From Phenylobacterium sp. (GTDB lineage Bacteria > Pseudomonadota > Alphaproteobacteria > Caulobacterales > Caulobacteraceae), in contig NZ_JAUYAW010000037.1 of assembly GCF_030693405.1 (NCBI RefSeq), positions 36,435 through 100,434 of the forward strand: 64,000 nucleotides of DNA, given 5' to 3'. Numbering within the stretch: the first letter of the stretch is position 1; each line of letters opens with the position of its first letter. Shown one piece after another: positions 60,566-64,000 of this stretch. The notes under the pieces are model-generated. The model was not told the DNA's origin. It ran no database searches and saw only the letters and a list, made by a program, of their open reading frames with translations. Made by a program: the position numbers and the translations under genes.

Positions 60566-61348
60566 TCAGGCCGCGCCTACGAGGCGCTCCGTTTCGGCGC
60601 CAGGTGACCAGGCCTCAGAGGCGGCGAGCGCCTCGCCCACGAGAATCAGGGCCGGCCCCGACTCAAGTCCCAGACAGTGGGCAGCCGCCAGCGTGGCGAG
60701 GGTCATGCCCTGAAACTGCGCGCTCGGTGCGCTGGCGTTCCTCACGACAGCTACGGGGGTATGAGGCGATCGCCCCGCTGCGATCAGGCGTCGCGCGATC
60801 ACCGGCGCGGCGCGGGCTCCCATGTAAATGGCCAAAGTCGCCTCGGCGTCGGCGGCGGCGGCCCAGTCCATGGTGAGGTCTCCATCCTGCGTGGTTGCCG
60901 TAGCCATCACCACTCGACGGGCGACGCCGCGATGGGTCAGCGGCAGGCCAAACTGAGCGGCCGCCGCGCAGGCCGCGGTGACGCCCGGGACGATTTCCGC
61001 CGTCAGCCCGTGCTGGCGCAGCGCCTGGGCCTCCTCCCCTACCCGGCCGAAGATCGAGGGATCGCCGCCCTTCAGCCGCACCACCCGCAAGCCTCTTCTA
61101 GCCAGTCGGATCATCAGGCGGTTGATGGTCTCCTGCCGCATGGACGGACGCCCCGCCCGCTTGCCGGTCTGGATCTTGAGGCAGGCTCGGGGCGCCAGGG
61201 CCAGGATGTCCTCGCCAACCAGGGCGTCATAGAGCAGGGCCTGGGCGCCTTCGATGACGCGCGCCGCCCGCAGGGTCAGCAGGTCGGCGGCGCCGGGGCC
61301 GGCGCCCACAAGCTGGACGGGAAAGATGGTCTTGGGCTCAAGCGGCAT
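60566..61348 (-). CDS. cobA: Uroporphyrinogen-III C-methyltransferase
   Basis: A 260-aa SUMT that methylates uroporphyrinogen III at C2 and C7 to precorrin-2, the branch point for siroheme. Motifs include VQLVGAGPGAADLLTLRA (about 11-28), VVRLKGGDPSIFGR, PGVTAACAAAAQFGLPLTHR and AIYMGAR. It is the single-domain form without the CysG N-terminal oxidase/chelatase. Its start overlaps the nasA end by 11 nt. That fits siroheme supply for the nitrite reductase that works with the nitrate reductase encoded upstream. The 189-nt gap below it carries the terminator and right repeat and no gene. Confidence 0.95.
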   Translation of the reverse strand: MPLEPKTIFPVQLVGAGPGAADLLTLRAARVIEGAQALLYDALVGEDILALAPRACLKIQTGKRAGRPSMRQETINRLMIRLARRGLRVVRLKGGDPSIFGRVGEEAQALRQHGLTAEIVPGVTAACAAAAQFGLPLTHRGVARRVVMATATTQDGDLTMDWAAAADAEATLAIYMGARAAPVIARRLIAAGRSPHTPVAVVRNASAPSAQFQGMTLATLAAAHCLGLESGPALILVGEALAASEAWSPGAETERLVGAA

Positions 61349-63986
61349 GACGGGTCTCCGAGGTAGGCAGCATGCGGGCGATTTCAGGACGGCAGGAGCC
61401 GCATTGGGTTCCAGCGCCGGTGGCCGCGCCGACGGCGTCGAGGCTCGAAGCGCCCTGGGCTATGGCCGCCTCTATGCGCGGACGGCGCACGCCGCGGCAG
61501 GCGCAGACCAGGGGGCCGGCCTCGACGGCCATCCCGGGGGCGAAGCCGATAAGCAAGGCCGCACGATCAGCGTCGCTCAACTGGTCCTTGGGGAACAGGG
61601 CGACAAGCCAGTCCCGGGGCGGCAGGCGGCCGGTCTCCACCGTCATGAACAGAACGCTGGCCAGTCGGTCAGCCTCGACGAAGGCTTCCCGCAGGCGACC
61701 GCCCTGGGCGTCCTCCAGCAGCAGCGCCTGTCCCTTCAGGCCCCGGCTCAGCGCCTTGCGCAGGGCCTCACGCTCAGCCGCATCACCGCGGCCGGCAAAC
61801 TCGTGAAGCTGGCAGCCGTCCTGGGTGATGCGCCGCCAGACCAGGTCGAGCCCCTCTGGCGGCGCAACGGCCGCCCGCGAGAGGAAGAAGCCTCTCCAGG
61901 TCTCGCGATAGGCCTGGATGCGGGCCGGCGTGTGCTTGAATTCCGGCTGGCCGGAGACGGGATCGACGGGACCTGAGACCAGCGGATTGGCCCGCCCTTG
62001 CGGCGCGTAGGCCCCGCTCCAGTGCATGGGCATGAAGATACAGCCGGGCCGCTGGGCGTCGGTGATCCGGGCGACCGCCACCGCCTCACCATAAGCTGTG
62101 CGCACCCGGGTCAGCATGCCCTCGGAGATCCCCTGCTCCAGGGCGTCGGCGGGATGGATGTCCGCATAGGGTTCGGGCGCGTGGCGGCTGAGCGCGGCGG
62201 ACAGGCCGGTGCGGGTGAGCGTGTGCCAGTGGTCCCGCACGCGACCGGTGTTCAAGGCCAGGGGAAAGGCTCCGTCGGTCGCCTCGGCCGGTCCCAGGGC
62301 CGGCGTCGGGACCATCCGGGCGCGGCCATCGGCTGTGGCGAACCGGCCATCGGTGAACAGCCGCGCCGTGCCGCCGGCCTCGGTCACCGGCCACTGAACT
62401 GGTTCCAAGGCGGCGTAGCCATCTGGCGTGAGGCCCACGAGCGGCCCCAGGTCCAGGGTTCGGCCGGTGTTTTCATAGGCGGTCATCCGCGCCCATTCCC
62501 GGAACACCTGGGCGCCTGTGCGCCAGCCGAAGGCCGCCTCATGGCCCATGGCGGCGGCCACGTCGGCGATGATCTTCCAGTCGGCGCGCGCCTGGCCGGG
62601 CGGCGCCATCAGCGCCCGCTGGCGGGAGATGCGGCGCTCGGAATTTGTCACCGTGCCGTCCTTCTCACCCCAGGCCAGGGCCGGCAGCTTCACATGGGCG
62701 AAGGCGGCGGTGTCCGTGTCGGCCATGCAGTCGGAGACCACTACGAACGGGCACCTGGCCAGGGCGTCACGGACGCCTTCGGCTCGGGGCATGCTGACGG
62801 CCGGATTGGTGGCCATGACCCACAGGGCCTTGATGCGCCCATCGCCGACGGCCTCGAACATCTCGACGGCCTTGAGGCCGGGCTTGCGGGCCAGGTTCGG
62901 CGCGCCCCAGAACCGTTCCACCCGGGCGCAGTCGGCTTCCGTGAAGTCCATGTGGGCGGCCAGCGTGTTGGCCAGGCCGCCGGTCTCGCGCCCCCCCATG
63001 GCATTGGGCTGGCCGGTGATCGAGAAGGGACAGGCGCCGGGCTTGCCGATCCGGCCCGTGGCCAGGTGGACGTTGAGGATGGCCAGTCCCTTGGCCACCC
63101 CCTGGGCCGACTGGTTGGCCCCCATGGAGAACAGGCTGACCGTTCGCGGCGTGGCGGCGAAGAGGTCGTAGAAGGCGCGCAGGTCGACCAGGTTCAGGCC
63201 GCAGTCGGCGGCGACGGCGGCCGGCGACTGGTCATCGCGGGCGAGGCTTTCGACCACCGCGCCATAGCCGCTCACATGGGCGGCCACATAGGCCTGGTCT
63301 ACCGCGCCCCGATCCATCAGGTTGGCGAGCAGTCCGTTCCACAGCCGCACATCGGTCTGGGGCGCCAGGGGAAGGTGCAGGTCGGCCATCTCGGCGGTGT
63401 CGGTGCGGCGGGGGTCGATCACCAGGTGCCGCTGACCGCGATCTCGGGCCGCCTCCATCCGCCGGAACAGCACCGGATGGGTCCACGCGGCGTTGTGGCC
63501 GGAGAAAACCACCAGGTCGGCGAGGTCCAGATCCTCATAGCAGCCGGGCACCAGATCGGCGCCGAAGGCGGCCTTGTGCGCCGCCACAGCCGAAGCCATG
63601 CAAAGCCTTGAATTGGTGTCGATATTAGCCGAGCCGATGAAGCCCTTCATGAGCTTGTTGGCGACGTAATAGTCCTCAGTCAGAAGCTGGCCTGACACAT
63701 AGAAGGCCACCGAGTCCGGGCCGTGCCGGGCGATGGTCTCAGAGAACCTGCGCGCCACCAGGCGGATCGCCTCGGCCCAGGAGGCCTCCCGCCCGCCGAT
63801 CTCCGGCGCCAGCAGCCGTCCCTCCAGCCCGACCGTGTCAGCCAAGGCCGTGCCCTTGGAGCACAGGCGGCCGAGATTGGCGGGATGATCGGCGTCGCCC
63901 TCGACCGTCAGTGCGCGGCCCTCGGCCTGGGCCGTGATCCCGCAGCCGACGCCGCAATAGGGACAGGTGGTGCGCGTCTCGACCAT
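61338..63986 (-). CDS. nasA: Assimilatory nitrate reductase catalytic subunit
   Basis: An 882-aa molybdopterin enzyme reducing nitrate to nitrite for nitrogen assimilation in the cytoplasm. The N-terminal [4Fe-4S] ligands are C8, C11, C15 and C42 (TCPYCGVGCG...RLCSKG). The molybdenum ligand is C129 in NSRLCMAS. A molybdopterin-dinucleotide-binding domain follows at about 590-710. The C-terminal domain is BFD-like [2Fe-2S] (CACRGVRRPRIEAAI with GAGTQCGSCRPEI), which receives electrons in NADH- or ferredoxin-linked Nas enzymes. Only 14 nt lie upstream; a TGA on the minus strand at 63997-63995 may be the end of the preceding gene, probably a nitrite reductase subunit. Confidence 0.95.
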   Translation of the reverse strand: MVETRTTCPYCGVGCGITAQAEGRALTVEGDADHPANLGRLCSKGTALADTVGLEGRLLAPEIGGREASWAEAIRLVARRFSETIARHGPDSVAFYVSGQLLTEDYYVANKLMKGFIGSANIDTNSRLCMASAVAAHKAAFGADLVPGCYEDLDLADLVVFSGHNAAWTHPVLFRRMEAARDRGQRHLVIDPRRTDTAEMADLHLPLAPQTDVRLWNGLLANLMDRGAVDQAYVAAHVSGYGAVVESLARDDQSPAAVAADCGLNLVDLRAFYDLFAATPRTVSLFSMGANQSAQGVAKGLAILNVHLATGRIGKPGACPFSITGQPNAMGGRETGGLANTLAAHMDFTEADCARVERFWGAPNLARKPGLKAVEMFEAVGDGRIKALWVMATNPAVSMPRAEGVRDALARCPFVVVSDCMADTDTAAFAHVKLPALAWGEKDGTVTNSERRISRQRALMAPPGQARADWKIIADVAAAMGHEAAFGWRTGAQVFREWARMTAYENTGRTLDLGPLVGLTPDGYAALEPVQWPVTEAGGTARLFTDGRFATADGRARMVPTPALGPAEATDGAFPLALNTGRVRDHWHTLTRTGLSAALSRHAPEPYADIHPADALEQGISEGMLTRVRTAYGEAVAVARITDAQRPGCIFMPMHWSGAYAPQGRANPLVSGPVDPVSGQPEFKHTPARIQAYRETWRGFFLSRAAVAPPEGLDLVWRRITQDGCQLHEFAGRGDAAEREALRKALSRGLKGQALLLEDAQGGRLREAFVEADRLASVLFMTVETGRLPPRDWLVALFPKDQLSDADRAALLIGFAPGMAVEAGPLVCACRGVRRPRIEAAIAQGASSLDAVGAATGAGTQCGSCRPEIARMLPTSETRHAA

Positions 63987-64000
63987 GGATCGCCTCAGGT

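Overview
The window is a 64 kb, very GC-rich chromosomal segment with dense, often overlapping genes. Gene content suggests an aerobic alphaproteobacterium, probably Caulobacteraceae (Caulobacter or Phenylobacterium-like). Supporting signs are the TonB receptor and porin set, EcfG-type stress promoters (GGAAC, spacer, GTT), a FixK/FNR-type box and a typical small-gene complement. The genus is inference. No rRNA, complete tRNA, CRISPR array, IS element or integrase gene was seen.

Layout. 1-5.7 kb (minus strand): 5' part of a thiolase; a cupin-like / GT2 glycosyltransferase / CelD-type acetyltransferase cluster; a free methionine sulfoxide reductase; a response regulator; and a small membrane protein with an EcfG-type promoter. 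5.7-14.5 kb: outer-membrane and iron uptake genes (OprP-like porin, TonB siderophore receptor, PepSY membrane protein, Fbp-type Fe(III) ABC transporter). 14.6-20.9 kb: ChrA, a DUF983 protein, small proteins, a lipocalin, a TetR/sterol-desaturase divergent pair with a palindromic operator, and a large FAD protein. 20.9-26.4 kb: an IclR-controlled catabolic operon (MmgE/PrpD protein plus two tandem carboxylesterases). 26.4-27.0 kb: a hemerythrin.

27.1-44.3 kb is the centrepiece: a 17 kb, six-gene trehalose/alpha-glucan operon (glgE, treS-maltokinase, glgB, glgX-treZ fusion, malQ, treY). Every junction is a 4-nt start/stop overlap, and the operon is preceded by an EcfG-type promoter. It encodes both directions of a trehalose-glucan cycle: TreS, maltokinase, GlgE and GlgB build glucan from trehalose, while GlgX, MalQ, TreY and TreZ turn glucan back into trehalose.

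44.3-52.9 kb: an Ala-rich coiled protein and a thioredoxin-reductase-like flavoprotein, then a probable low-oxygen module (UspA, CtpF-like P-type ATPase, tandem-USP protein, divergent phosphoketolase-family enzyme) with a perfect FixK/FNR-like box at its head. 52.9-56.5 kb: an ABC-F ATPase, a methyltransferase and a PhyH-type dioxygenase.

56.4-60.4 kb looks like a small acquired conflict island. It carries hipBA with an elaborate nested-palindrome operator, an unknown small gene, and a probable polymorphic nuclease toxin followed by a SUKH-family immunity protein. A perfect 22-bp direct repeat bounds it: the left copy lies inside the 3' end of the dioxygenase gene, the right copy just after the immunity gene. 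60.6-64 kb: cobA and the assimilatory nitrate reductase nasA, continuing off the right edge.
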